From Flavobacterium segetis (GTDB lineage: Bacteria; Bacteroidota; Bacteroidia; Flavobacteriales; Flavobacteriaceae): a stretch of DNA of 64,000 nt. Location: NCBI RefSeq assembly GCF_900129575.1, contig NZ_FQWE01000011.1:1-64000 (forward strand), read 5' to 3'. The translations under genes were made by a program, and so were the position numbers. Position 1 is the stretch's first letter, and each line of letters starts with the position of its first letter. The notes under the pieces were generated by a model. The model was not told where the DNA came from. It made no database searches and worked only from the letters and a program-made list of their open reading frames with translations. Shown one piece after another: positions 27,420 through 35,862 of the stretch.

Positions 27420-28463
27420 ATGAAAGCAACGTATCATAAATATATTCTCAATTTCAAGCGTCCTTCTGGCACTTCTCGTGGGGTGATGAATGAAAAAGAA
27501 ACTTGGTTTATTATTATAGAAAATAATAAAAAAAAAGGGATAGGCGAATGTGGGATCCTGCGCGGTTTGAGTATTGATGATCGACCTGATTATGAAGCAA
27601 AATTACAGTGGACTTGCGCTAATATTCATCTTGGTAAAGACGTGCTTTGGGATGATTTGCTAGAGTTTCCTTCGATTCAATTTGGAGTTGAAATGGCCTT
27701 TCAATCTTTAGCGAGTGAATCACCTTTTTTATTGTTCCCATCACAGTTTACAGCTGGTACAAAAGCGATGGAAATTAATGGTTTAGTTTGGATGGGAAAT
27801 GAAGTTTTTATGAAGCAGCAAATTGAGGAAAAACTAGCTGAAGGTTTTCGTTGTATCAAACTTAAAATTGGAGCGATCGGCTTTGATGTAGAATTACAAT
27901 TATTGCGTTTTATTCGTCGACATTTTACGGCTGAGCAAGTCGAAATTCGGGTTGATGCTAATGGAGCTTTTACCTTAGATTCAGCTTTAGATAAATTAAT
28001 TCAATTATCTGAATTTGAATTACATAGCATTGAGCAGCCTATTGCTAAAAACAACACTGACAGTATGGCAGAGTTATGTAAAGTGAGTCCTTTTCCTATT
28101 GCTCTTGATGAAGAGTTAATTGGAATATTTAAGGAAGAGGAAAAGGAGAAATTATTAGTTAAAATCAAGCCCATATACATAATTTTAAAACCAAGTTTTA
28201 TAGGTGGTTTTAAAGGTACGCAGCAATGGATTTCTTTGGCTGAAAAGCACAAAATAAAGTGGTGGATTACATCAGCTTTAGAGAGTAATATTGGGCTAAA
28301 TGCAATATCGCAGTGGACCTATTTACAGCATAACTTAATGCCGCAAGGGTTAGGAACTGGCGGACTTTATACTAACAACTTCGACTGTCCTTTAGTTGTG
28401 TTGAATGGAGAATTGTGGTATAAAAAAGAGGTAAAATGGGATTTTGATTTTGGTTCACTTTAG
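27420..28463 (+). CDS. menC: o-Succinylbenzoate synthase
   Basis: 347 residues, enolase superfamily, muconate-lactonising subgroup. It dehydrates SHCHC to o-succinylbenzoate. Marks: the capping domain start YHKYILNFKRPSGTSRGVM, the KxK acid/base pair in CIKLKIGAIGFDVE, metal ligands Asp, Glu, Asp in RVDANGAFT, HSIEQPIA and ALDEELIG, and the second catalytic Lys in ILKPSFIGGFKG. WWITSALESNIGLNAISQW closes the barrel. Last men gene in the window. A menE gene would be expected soon after, but the next genes belong to an unrelated minus-strand cluster. Confidence 0.92.
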   Translation: MKATYHKYILNFKRPSGTSRGVMNEKETWFIIIENNKKKGIGECGILRGLSIDDRPDYEAKLQWTCANIHLGKDVLWDDLLEFPSIQFGVEMAFQSLASESPFLLFPSQFTAGTKAMEINGLVWMGNEVFMKQQIEEKLAEGFRCIKLKIGAIGFDVELQLLRFIRRHFTAEQVEIRVDANGAFTLDSALDKLIQLSEFELHSIEQPIAKNNTDSMAELCKVSPFPIALDEELIGIFKEEEKEKLLVKIKPIYIILKPSFIGGFKGTQQWISLAEKHKIKWWITSALESNIGLNAISQWTYLQHNLMPQGLGTGGLYTNNFDCPLVVLNGELWYKKEVKWDFDFGSL

Positions 28464-28680
28464 GTTGAAAGATACCTTGTTAAGGAATCGAGTAGATTTT
28501 TAAATAAAGAATTATTAATTTGGTAATATGATAATAATTATCATATTTTATTGACTTGTAGCAGCGCAATAAGTCTTAACTTCATTAATATAATTTACTA
28601 AATTCTAAAATGAATATTAATTATTATTCTATAAAATGAAAACTGTATTTTAAATTTTAATCTGTCAAAGCTAATAAAAA

Positions 28681-28705
28681 AAGGATAGCTTTGTTGGCTA
28701 TCCTT
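28681..28705. terminator. Bidirectional terminator
   Basis: AAGGATAGC / GCTATCCTT stem with flanking A and T runs, between menC and the convergent stress-like cluster. Confidence 0.85.
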
Positions 28706-28734
28706 ATAATTAAGTGTCAAGAATTCATAATAAA

Positions 28735-29091
28735 CTAACTCTTATCATACTCACTTTCAATTTTCTTTTCAGTCTTTTTCGCAACGACGTTTGTTACTAC
28801 AAATTGTAAAATAGTTCCTAAAATCCTTTTTACAGGACTGTGCGTAGATCCAATTAAAATCTTTTTAGTGATATAACCAGTTCCTAGTCCTATTAGATTA
28901 CTTATAATATTACCTCTCAACTCAGTCGAACTAGACATGGTATTATATGCTTTTTTGATGAGATTTGTAGGTTTAAAACTATCGTATGTATAATAGTATT
29001 GTTCCTTTAACTGATCAAGTTGTCCAGCTTGTTGCAATTTTAACAATCGTATCGCTTCTTGTAAAGTTTCGGCGTGACTAATTTTTTTCAT
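28735..29091 (-). CDS. Small protein with glycine-zipper-like segment
   Basis: 118 residues from the ATG at 29091; a longer open frame starts at 29118 but would overlap the upstream gene. The first half is Gln-rich and helical (SHAETLQEAIRLLKLQQAGQ). The second half has two Gly-containing hydrophobic helices (IISNLIGLGTGYITKKILIG, VKRILGTILQFVVTNVVAKK), like membrane-associated stress proteins. It begins one base after the stop of the holin-like gene, so it is the last gene of that transcript. No named family recognised. Confidence 0.65.
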   Translation of the reverse strand: MKKISHAETLQEAIRLLKLQQAGQLDQLKEQYYYTYDSFKPTNLIKKAYNTMSSSTELRGNIISNLIGLGTGYITKKILIGSTHSPVKRILGTILQFVVTNVVAKKTEKKIESEYDKS

Positions 29092-29092
29092 A

Positions 29093-29440
29093 CTAATTCT
29101 TATTAAGCATTTTAACAATAATAAGATCGCGGATAGGAGTTTTTAAAAGTGAAACTCTAAATTTATATAGTATTATAACTAGAATTAAATAAAGACCTGA
29201 TACAGCAAAAAAGCCATAATAAACTTTTCCTAAAAGCTCACCGATCCAAAAAGATAGTCCAATGTTTACTAACAAACAAACTACTACAAAAACAACAGAA
29301 ACGATGATTTGAGAAAATAAAGACGATACTACATCTGCGGTTTTATCTACAGTTTGTAATTTCAATAGTTCTATGCTTGTCTTAGTATATTGTTCTGCTC
29401 TTTCGTAAAGCATTTCTATTGTTGATGTACTATCTTCCAT
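29093..29440 (-). CDS. Holin-superfamily/DUF1469-like inner-membrane protein
   Basis: 115 residues. The N-terminal amphipathic part (ERAEQYTKTSIELLKLQTVD) is followed by two membrane helices (FSQIIVSVVFVVVCLLVNIG and YGFFAVSGLYLILVIILYKF) separated by a short Gly-containing loop (FWIGELLGKVYYG). This is the layout of the YqjE/DUF1469 group. Such genes sit with YtxH and glycine-zipper proteins in osmotic or envelope-stress clusters. Abuts the next gene downstream. Confidence 0.7.
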   Translation of the reverse strand: MEDSTSTIEMLYERAEQYTKTSIELLKLQTVDKTADVVSSLFSQIIVSVVFVVVCLLVNIGLSFWIGELLGKVYYGFFAVSGLYLILVIILYKFRVSLLKTPIRDLIIVKMLNKN

Positions 29441-29506
29441 ACTATAAGTTTTAACTTATTTCTCTTCAAAAATTTATATTACAAAAATTTATATTCAAAT
29501 AGCTTA

Positions 29507-29833
29507 TTAGCTATTTTTAAATTCATTCTTCGCATCGTTGAATTGAGAATTACCTTCAGCGATTAAATCTTCACCTTGGCTTTTAACATTGTGCATTTTT
29601 GATTTTCCATCTGCAAGTAGATTTTCGCCCTCTTTCCAGATTTTTTCATACTTATCATTAATTGTTCCCAATAAAGTATCTAACTTATCTTTTAATTCGT
29701 CAGCGTAGTCATTACTTTTATCCATTATTTTTCTTCTTGTTTTGTCGCCTTTTTCAGGTGCATACAATACCCCTAATAACGCTCCAACAGCTACTCCACC
29801 TAGAACTCCTAATATTATTTTATCTGCTTTCAT
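29507..29833 (-). CDS. YtxH domain-containing protein
   Basis: 108 residues. An N-terminal membrane segment with glycine zipper (IILGVLGGVAVGALLGVLYA), then APEKGDKTRRKIMDKSNDYA, the YtxH hallmark, and a long amphipathic helix with repeated Gly-Glu-Asn/Asp-Leu units (WKEGENLLADGKSK, VKSQGEDLIAEGNSQ). YtxH proteins are general-stress, membrane-associated proteins in many bacteria; the molecular role is unknown. Same strand as the holin-like gene, 66 bp upstream of it. Confidence 0.88.
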   Translation of the reverse strand: MKADKIILGVLGGVAVGALLGVLYAPEKGDKTRRKIMDKSNDYADELKDKLDTLLGTINDKYEKIWKEGENLLADGKSKMHNVKSQGEDLIAEGNSQFNDAKNEFKNS

Positions 29834-29869
29834 AATTTTTTATTTTATTGTTGTTTTTATATAATGCGA

Positions 29870-30022
29870 TTAAACGCTTCTTCCAGATATTAATCTGAAT
29901 AATATTGCAATAACTGCAATAACCAGAAGAACATGAATTATTGATCCTAGGCTAAAAGCGAAAAATCCGATCGCCCAAAAGATAACTAAAATAACTGCGA
30001 TTGTATAAAGTAAATTTCCCAT
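29870..30022 (-). CDS. lmo0937 family 50-aa membrane protein, copy 1
   Basis: 50 codons: MGNLLYTIAVILVIFWAIGF then a second hydrophobic helix (VLLVIAVIAILFRLI). Two membrane spans with a short FAFSLGS turn; the lmo0937/DUF5670 family. It is 37 of 50 identical (counted by eye) to the next gene at 30069-30221, so the two are a tandem duplication. Function unknown, generally stress-induced in family members (recalled). Confidence 0.8.
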   Translation of the reverse strand: MGNLLYTIAVILVIFWAIGFFAFSLGSIIHVLLVIAVIAILFRLISGRSV

Positions 30023-30068
30023 TTTGTTTGTTTTTTATGGTTATTAATATTTGTATTTGATTATTATT

Positions 30069-30221
30069 TTAAATTTTACTGCCTTGAATTAATCTAAAAA
30101 TGATAGCGATGACAGCAATAACAAGTAATATATGAATGAATGTACCTGCACTATATGCAAAGAATCCTATTGCCCAAAATATCACTAATATCATTACAAT
30201 TGTATATAGAAAATTGCCCAT
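30069..30221 (-). CDS. lmo0937 family 50-aa membrane protein, copy 2
   Basis: 50 codons: MGNFLYTIVMILVIFWAIGF, then AYSAGTFIH and a second helix (ILLVIAVIAIIFRLI). Same length and layout as its neighbour at 29870-30022, separated by 46 bp. The sequence differences are spread evenly, so the duplication is not recent. Confidence 0.8.
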   Translation of the reverse strand: MGNFLYTIVMILVIFWAIGFFAYSAGTFIHILLVIAVIAIIFRLIQGSKI

Positions 30222-30251
30222 GATTTCTTGAATTTAATAATTTCTTTAGAT

Positions 30252-30875
30252 TTAATTCAATCTTAAACCCACGTATACACTTAAAACGCTGTTTTTTGCA
30301 TCAGAAGATAAAAAGGCATCTTGCTTACCTATTTTTGTTAATCCGTAGTTGTAACGAACTCCAAAATTTAAAGCATCTAAATCAACTCCAATTCCTCCAG
30401 CAACCCCTGCATCAAATTTATTGAAATCATTAGTATCTAACTCGCTTTGAGAAGATCCAAAATTTGAATCATTAGTTGTTTTTCCACTTACCATATAAGC
30501 GGCGTATGGTCCAGCATGAATATTAAAATTTTCAGTAAGATTTACAACCAGTAATACTGGTACTTCAATATAGTTAGTTTTAAATTTTGCTGTTCCATTT
30601 GCAAATGCATTGTTATAAACTAATTCAGCTCCTTTTGTAGTGTAACTGATTTCAGGTTGTATAGCGATGCTATTTGTAATTGGTAGCTTTGCGTAAAATC
30701 CTGCATTGAATCCTGTTAATACATTATTATCATCAACATTATCTGTATAAAGATTAGAGAAGTTAAGTCCTCCTTTAAAACCATAAGAAGCTATTTTATC
30801 CTGAGCTTGAACTCCAGTAAAAGCAGCGATGGTTGTTAAAACTGTTGCGAAAATTAAACTTTTAGTACCTTTCAT
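30252..30875 (-). CDS. PorT-type outer-membrane beta-barrel protein
   Basis: 207 residues. Signal peptide (SLIFATVLTTIAAFTGVQAQ), then eight-strand barrel features of the OMP_b-brl_2/PorT family: SYGFKGGLNFSNLYTDN, NAGFYAKLPITNSIAIQPE, EISYTTKGAELVYN, NYIEVPVLLVVNLTENFNIH, GPYAAYMVSGK, LNFGVRYNYGL and the terminal SVLSVYVGLRLN. A structural or adaptive outer-membrane protein, no enzyme site seen. First gene of the small-protein group on this strand. Confidence 0.88.
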   Translation of the reverse strand: MKGTKSLIFATVLTTIAAFTGVQAQDKIASYGFKGGLNFSNLYTDNVDDNNVLTGFNAGFYAKLPITNSIAIQPEISYTTKGAELVYNNAFANGTAKFKTNYIEVPVLLVVNLTENFNIHAGPYAAYMVSGKTTNDSNFGSSQSELDTNDFNKFDAGVAGGIGVDLDALNFGVRYNYGLTKIGKQDAFLSSDAKNSVLSVYVGLRLN

Positions 30876-31029
30876 TTTTTTTAATTTATTAGATTATTTA
30901 TTATACAAATATCTGGATCTTACATAGGGTTTTTGTTACAAGACTTTTTTATAATTTTATAAGATTCACACGTTATTTTAATATTGTAATTAATTTTTAA
31001 TTGCAGCGCCGTTTAAATCCGTAAATAAT

Positions 31030-31063
31030 AAAAAAGGTAAATCTGTTACGATTTACCTTTTTT
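31030..31063 (-). terminator. Terminator after the coiled-coil lipoprotein gene
   Basis: AAAAAAGGTAAATC / GATTTACCTTTTTT, 14-bp perfect stem, 6 bp beyond the stop at 31069. Confidence 0.9.
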
Positions 31064-31068
31064 GAATT

Positions 31069-31530
31069 TTAATTATTCTTAACTGTAAAGTTTTTAAAGG
31101 ACTGTCCTAAATCTTCCATATCACGATTGTATTCCTCTTTAAAAGTTTCCCAATCATCACTGGCGCTATTTTTATAAGCGTTTACCTTATCTTTTATTTC
31201 CCTGTTTCTTACTTCAAGCTCCTCTATTTTTTTTGTATACTCTGCATCCATTGTTTTACCTGATTTCTTCATTTGCATTTTTAAGTCAGAGATGCGATTT
31301 TCATTCTTAGCTATAGCGGCATTAGTGCTTTCTTTAAATTCTTTCCATTCTTGTTCAGTTGCGGCCTTTCTAGCATCTGATAGTTCAGCTTTTGCTTCGT
31401 CAAGATCAGCTCTTGCATCTTCTACTCCTTCTCTTGCATCAAGTTCTTGTTTTGTTGAATCCTTACACCCCATTAGCGCTGTAGTAGAAATCAAGGCGAC
31501 TAATGCTAAATTTAAAATTGATCTTTTCAT
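31069..31530 (-). CDS. Coiled-coil lipoprotein
   Basis: 153 residues. Lipobox ALMGCKDS, then an almost uninterrupted charged helix with heptad character (ELDAREGVEDARADLDEAK, ENRISDLKMQMKKSG, IEELEVRNREIKDKVNAYK) and a C-terminal SDDWETFKEEYNRDMEDLG. It recalls small lipid-anchored periplasmic coiled-coil proteins that bridge or sense the envelope. No named family assigned. Own terminator. Confidence 0.75.
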   Translation of the reverse strand: MKRSILNLALVALISTTALMGCKDSTKQELDAREGVEDARADLDEAKAELSDARKAATEQEWKEFKESTNAAIAKNENRISDLKMQMKKSGKTMDAEYTKKIEELEVRNREIKDKVNAYKNSASDDWETFKEEYNRDMEDLGQSFKNFTVKNN

Positions 31531-31876
31531 GATTTTTATTTTTTGAGTTATTAAATTGATTATTTATTTTTAATTATATCCAAGTTGCTTTGTTCTTTAA
31601 TCCACTTGCCAGGTAGCGACCTTCTTGCGAAAAGATAAATTTGTCGGGTTATCTTATTATTTTTAGAAAACAATCATGTAAATTTCTGAGGTAACCTCTC
31701 TACTAGTACTTATGTTTTTTCATTTTAAAAATTAAATTGTCACTTACTAATTGATATTTTTACTTTTGTCAACTTTTAATGTTGAGGGCTAAACTGGCAA
31801 CAAATATCTTTTGTCAACATTAATAGCTAAATTCAAAATTTAAAAATATATACTTTTAAAATTTAATGATTTATAC
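31531..31876. promoter_or_regulatory. 346-bp spacer with an inverted repeat
   Basis: No gene. It contains TTAATGTTGA (31776-31785) and TCAACATTAA (31814-31823), an exact 10-bp inverted repeat with a 28-bp spacer; TTTTGTCAAC occurs beside both arms. It could be a weak terminator of the 31877 gene or a protein-binding site in the leader of the lipoprotein gene. Confidence 0.35.
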
Positions 31877-32083
31877 TTATTCATGCTTTATTCCATATTT
31901 TACAATGATATTTTTCAGTGAATGCGAGTAGTCAGTTAACACTTTAATATTGATTGCTGGACTATCTTCAATAGGAATTGTAAGCGGTAATTCGTCTAAG
32001 TATTTAATAAGTTCTGGATACTCATTACGTATCATTGTAGTAGTCTCTAAAATTTCCTGATTTAATTCTTTCTCTGTTTTCAT
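31877..32083 (-). CDS. Small conserved-looking hypothetical protein
   Basis: 68 residues, acidic, no signal or membrane segment (EKELNQEILETTTMIRNEYP, LIKYLDELPLTIPIED). Good ATG and coding-like composition. No family recognised. Its place inside the stress-like cluster suggests co-regulation only. Confidence 0.55.
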   Translation of the reverse strand: MKTEKELNQEILETTTMIRNEYPELIKYLDELPLTIPIEDSPAINIKVLTDYSHSLKNIIVKYGIKHE

Positions 32084-32273
32084 AATGATATATTATTTAT
32101 TTCTGTTTACTTATGTTTTTACCGTAATGATAATTTTATTTGAGATTGGAAGAGATCTTTCTCTTTAGCTATTTTTTATTTAAATTATGATATCTGATAA
32201 GGTATTGCTAGCACTACTAACTAATATTAAAATTTCACTTATGCTAAATGGTTTAGAAAAGCACTCATTTAAT

Positions 32274-33155
32274 TTATAACGAATCATTTTCAATATCAAT
32301 TTTTAGCTCTTTTTTCATCTGAGCTTCTTCTAAATCATCTAGTTCATCTTGCTTTTTTTCTTCTTCCCTCTTTTTTTTCTTGAAGTACCCGCGCAGAAGG
32401 AAATTATTTTTTGCAGCTTCTATAACTTCATTCATTCCTTTAGTAGCAGTTTTTACATTATTCAAAGAGGAGTCAATCACTTTACCCATCCTTTCATCAC
32501 TTACTAATTTTGAGAGTGCTCCTTTACCATTGTTCATTTTTGCAGTGAATTTTTTAAATTCATCTGTACTATTTTCTAAGTTCAAAACTGTATTTTTTAT
32601 ACTGTTACCAAATTGCTCATCAGAAACTAATTTTGATAATGCACCGTTTCCGTTATTCATATTGTAGCTAAAAGTAGCTAATTCAGTTGAAATTATAGCT
32701 GCGTTATCGACACTTTTCTTAACGCTGACCATCAAGTCATCCATTTCAATAGCATCCTTTGAAGCAATTTCGTCATTATCTTTTACAATAGTATTTGATC
32801 CTTTTCCTGCCGAAACGGTTAAGACTTTATCGCCCATTAATCCGTCAGAACTAATACTTGCAATCGCATCCTTTTTAATATATTTTCGAACCTCGTCTCT
32901 TATTACAAGTTTTATAACAACTGCTGAGTCATTTAAAAATTCTATTCCATCAACTGTTCCGATATTTATTCCTGCTAAACGTACATTATTGCCAACTTCA
33001 AGACCATTAACTGATCTGAATTCCGAATACAATTCAAATGTAGATCCAAAAAGATTTTTTTGTTTTCCAACAAAATATATTGTTCCTATAAATAATACCA
33101 AACCGATAATTACAAACATTCCTAGTTTCCATTGATATCCCGTTTCTTGTTTCAT
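32274..33155 (-). CDS. MlaD family protein (MCE domain)
   Basis: 293 residues. One N-terminal membrane anchor (GMFVIIGLVLFIGTIYFVG), an MCE domain at about 38-115 (ELYSEFRSVNGLEVGNNVRL, AGINIGTVDGIEF, SISSDGLMGDKVLTV) and a long helical tail. The tail carries the same block twice (NNGNGALSKLVSDEQFGNSI and NNGKGALSKLVSDERMGKVI, about 48 residues apart) and ends in a charged KKKKREEEKK region. It is the periplasmic lipid-binding ring of an MCE transporter; ATPase and permease are encoded immediately upstream (33174, 33952). The short acidic/basic C-terminus is not part of the core fold. Confidence 0.9.
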   Translation of the reverse strand: MKQETGYQWKLGMFVIIGLVLFIGTIYFVGKQKNLFGSTFELYSEFRSVNGLEVGNNVRLAGINIGTVDGIEFLNDSAVVIKLVIRDEVRKYIKKDAIASISSDGLMGDKVLTVSAGKGSNTIVKDNDEIASKDAIEMDDLMVSVKKSVDNAAIISTELATFSYNMNNGNGALSKLVSDEQFGNSIKNTVLNLENSTDEFKKFTAKMNNGKGALSKLVSDERMGKVIDSSLNNVKTATKGMNEVIEAAKNNFLLRGYFKKKKREEEKKQDELDDLEEAQMKKELKIDIENDSL

Positions 33156-33173
33156 TTTTTTATTATTTAAAAT

Positions 33174-33950
33174 TTAGAGAAAAAAAGAGCGAACCCATTT
33201 ATCATCAGTTTTTTCTAATTCATCGTATGTACCTTCGGCATAAATTATTCCATCCCTTAATATCATCAAACGGTTACTTGTAAATTTGGCACAAGCCATA
33301 TCATGCGTGATTATAATGGATGTAGTCTTATACTTTTTTTGAATTTCTACAACTAATTCGCTTATTTCTCTTGAGGTGATTGTATCGAGTCCTGTTGTTG
33401 GTTCATCATATAATATAATCTCTGGTTTAAGAATCAAAGTACGTGCGAGACCAATTCTCTTGCGCATACCGCCTGACAATTCTGATGGCATTTTATCAAT
33501 AGCCTCTGCTAAACCAACGCTTTCCAATATTTCTCCTATTTGTTGCTCTACCTCATCATTTGATAGATCTTTTTCATGTCTCTTTAATGTAAATCCTAAA
33601 TTATCCCTTACGCTCATTGAATCGTATAAAGCAGCATTTTGGAATAGAAAGCCAATGCGAACTCTTGTTTTATTTAATTCATCAGTATCGACTTTTGTTA
33701 TATCAGTACCAAAAACATTAATCTCCCCTTCATCAACTTCAATTAGTCCTACAATACATTTTATAGTTATAGATTTTCCCGATCCTGACTTACCTAAAAT
33801 TACTAAATTCTCTCCCTTTTTGACAGTAAGATTAACTCCTTTTAGAACTTTATTCTTTCCAAAAGCTTTATGAAGATCTTTGATTACTATAACAGGAACA
33901 TCCGATTTTTCAGCATCATTATTTTGATGTTGCATAATTACATTCTCCAT
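33174..33950 (-). CDS. ABC transporter ATPase of MCE/Mla phospholipid system
   Basis: 258 residues, MlaF type. Walker A LVILGKSGSGKSITIKCIVG, Q-loop GFLFQNAALYDSMSVRDNL, signature LSGGMRKRIGLARTL, Walker B EIILYDEPTTGLD and the switch His in SIIITHDMACA. The AALYDSMSVxDN stretch is characteristic of MlaF. It starts one base after the permease stop. It powers lipid movement between the outer and inner membranes; direction not shown by sequence. Confidence 0.93.
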   Translation of the reverse strand: MENVIMQHQNNDAEKSDVPVIVIKDLHKAFGKNKVLKGVNLTVKKGENLVILGKSGSGKSITIKCIVGLIEVDEGEINVFGTDITKVDTDELNKTRVRIGFLFQNAALYDSMSVRDNLGFTLKRHEKDLSNDEVEQQIGEILESVGLAEAIDKMPSELSGGMRKRIGLARTLILKPEIILYDEPTTGLDTITSREISELVVEIQKKYKTTSIIITHDMACAKFTSNRLMILRDGIIYAEGTYDELEKTDDKWVRSFFL

Positions 33951-33951
33951 A

Positions 33952-34743
33952 TCATAAAAATAAATCAGTTAATTGTACTGCAATCATGTCAATAATAAAA
34001 ATGCTTAATGAGGCGGTTACTACTGCCGAGTTTGCCGCTTTTCCTACGCTTTCAGTTCCATTAGCTGCATTGAATCCTTTATAACAACCGATCATTCCAA
34101 TAAAAAATCCAAAGAAAAAGGTTTTTATGGTAGCTGGGAAAATATCTACAAACTTTAACGATTCCAGAACTTCAGCTAAATAACGATATAAACCAACTTC
34201 ACTGTGAATATTAATACCCATGTATCCTCCTAAGATTCCAATTGCATCAGCATAAAACACAAGTAATGGGATCATTAATGTAGTGGCCAGTATTCTTGTA
34301 ACTACTAAATATTTAAAGGGATTTATAGCAGAAACCTCCATAGCATCAATTTGTTCGGTAACTTTCATTGAGCCTAATTCTGCGCCAATTCCTGATGAAA
34401 CTTTACCTGCGCAAATTAATGCTGTAATTACAGGAGCAATTTCACGAATAAGAGACAAAGCTACCATACTAGGAAGCCATGACTCAGCGCCAAACTTCGC
34501 TAAGGTCGGTCTTGATTGCAATGTAAGTACTAAACCCATAATGAAACCTGTGATAGTTACTAATGGTAGCGATTTATATCCTATACTGTAACACTGTCTA
34601 ATAAATTCCTTCATTTCGTAAGGAGGTCTAATCACTTCTTTAAAAAAACGGATCGAAAATGAAGTTGTTTTTCCAACGTCTTCGCATACCTCCTTAAAGT
34701 ACTGAATCAGATCTTCTTTTTTTTTAGTAAGTACTGTATTCAT
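33952..34743 (-). CDS. MlaE-type permease of MCE phospholipid transporter
   Basis: 263 residues, five or six membrane helices. Typical MlaE sequence: QCYSIGYKSLPLVTITGFIM, GLVLTLQSRPTLAKFGAES, ALICAGKVSSGIGAELGSMK, TEQIDAMEVSAINPFKYLV and GFFIGMIGCYKGFNAANGTE. First gene of the three-gene minus-strand transporter operon (permease, ATPase, MCE). No MlaB or MlaC homologue is next to it, as is usual for Bacteroidota-type systems. Confidence 0.93.
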   Translation of the reverse strand: MNTVLTKKKEDLIQYFKEVCEDVGKTTSFSIRFFKEVIRPPYEMKEFIRQCYSIGYKSLPLVTITGFIMGLVLTLQSRPTLAKFGAESWLPSMVALSLIREIAPVITALICAGKVSSGIGAELGSMKVTEQIDAMEVSAINPFKYLVVTRILATTLMIPLLVFYADAIGILGGYMGINIHSEVGLYRYLAEVLESLKFVDIFPATIKTFFFGFFIGMIGCYKGFNAANGTESVGKAANSAVVTASLSIFIIDMIAVQLTDLFL

Positions 34744-34768
34744 TTAAAAATTGATATTAAATTAACCA

Positions 34769-34879
34769 GTTAGGTGTAATTAGTTTTTGATGGTGATTTT
34801 TCGTCAGTTCGAGTATTTTTCACACCGTTTTACTCCACAAAAAATACTCGAACTGACGTTTTGAATAATTACGCCCAAC
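34769..34879. repeat. 111-bp palindromic MITE-like element
   Basis: Outer arms GTTAGGTGTAATTA (34769-34782) and TAATTACGCCCAAC (34866-34879) are inverted repeats matching 12 of 14. Inside is a perfect 19-bp inverted repeat, CGTCAGTTCGAGTATTTTT at 34802-34820 and its complement at 34840-34858, around a 19-base loop. It lies in the leader of the lipid-transporter operon, 26 bp upstream of the permease ATG. No transposase. Confidence 0.6.
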
Positions 34880-35152
34880 GAGTATTAAATTAGTTTTTTA
34901 AAACTCGATATTTACACTTACTTACTGATTTTGAGCTGCTATTATTTATGTTGTAACCGCTGTGATTAATCATATAATTATTTAATAAATTACATTATTG
35001 TCTTATTTTTTATCATTAAATCCTTACTAAAAATGAATATTAAATTTACATTTCTATCACTATTTTGTAACGATCTGATTTTGTTCATTTAACAAGGTTC
35101 TTTTAAACTTATATTATTTACGATTTTTAAATTTAAGAATGTCAATCAAAAA
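34880..35152. other. Non-coding spacer
   Basis: AT-rich spacer between the palindromic element and the lipoprotein gene. No gene and no convincing promoter box seen. Confidence 0.4.
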
Positions 35153-35593
35153 TTAAAAAAATTTTGTCGCTAATATAATTTGCTTTGCTGGCCGTTGTGG
35201 ATCTAATTCGTTTTCGGCTGTGATAAAAATCTTTACTGGTTTGAAAGAAGTTACGGTCTCAAACTTAGCCTTTAATTTATTTGAGATTAAATTTTTCTCA
35301 CTATCAATCTGGCCTACATTTTTGTATTCATGCTGTTCTGTTTCTACCCAAATGAGATAAAAACTTTTTGCTGGCTGTAACCGTCCAACCTCTGCGAGAT
35401 TGAAGATTTTAATGCTTATCGCATAATTATTATTATTGTCTTTTTTAATTGTCACGTTTCCTTGTGCAGCAGGAACTATGATTGATTCTTCAAATGGAAT
35501 GTTCTTTTCACAACTGTAACAAATTGCAATTAAAGCTAATGCAATAGTAGTTCTGATGGATCGTGCTACAAAAGAGCGTAAGGTTTGAATCAT
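35153..35593 (-). CDS. Putative lipoprotein of unknown function
   Basis: 146 residues from the ATG at 35593; a TTG 13 codons earlier gives a poorer signal sequence. Signal/lipobox TIALALIAICYSCEKN, then a compact beta-rich domain (SIIVPAAQGNVTIKKDNNNN, FYLIWVETEQHEYKNVGQID, FKPVKIFITAENELDP). The FYLIWVET...NVGQ segment is distantly reminiscent of RskA-like beta-sandwich domains. No family assigned. Lies between Dps and the lipid transporter on the same strand. Confidence 0.6.
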   Translation of the reverse strand: MIQTLRSFVARSIRTTIALALIAICYSCEKNIPFEESIIVPAAQGNVTIKKDNNNNYAISIKIFNLAEVGRLQPAKSFYLIWVETEQHEYKNVGQIDSEKNLISNKLKAKFETVTSFKPVKIFITAENELDPQRPAKQIILATKFF

Positions 35594-35769
35594 AATTTTG
35601 TGATTTAAATCAGTATCAAAAATAATTATCAAATCAGTAAGAAATGTTACATCAAAAAAAGTATAATTTATATTATTTACATTTAAAAAATCAAGTTGAG
35701 ATTACACCAAATTTGACCTTTCTATACATATTTTAAAAAACTAAACTTTAAAATTTTTCTTAAAAAGAA

Positions 35770-35793
35770 AGGGCTGTCGTTTCCAACAGCCCC
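35770..35793 (-). terminator. Terminator after dps
   Basis: GGGCTGT / ACAGCCC stem in the minus-strand 3' region of dps, followed on that strand by TTTCTTTTT. Confidence 0.75.
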
Positions 35794-35862
35794 TTACTAA
35801 CTAAATAAAAACCTAACCTAATCTTCGTATTCTAAGTCGTTTTGCAATCAACTCCTATATTT

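Noticed and set aside
33376..33873. 165-codon plus-strand frame opposite the MlaF-like ATPase
   Set aside because: Lies wholly within a well supported ATPase gene and has no domain of its own.
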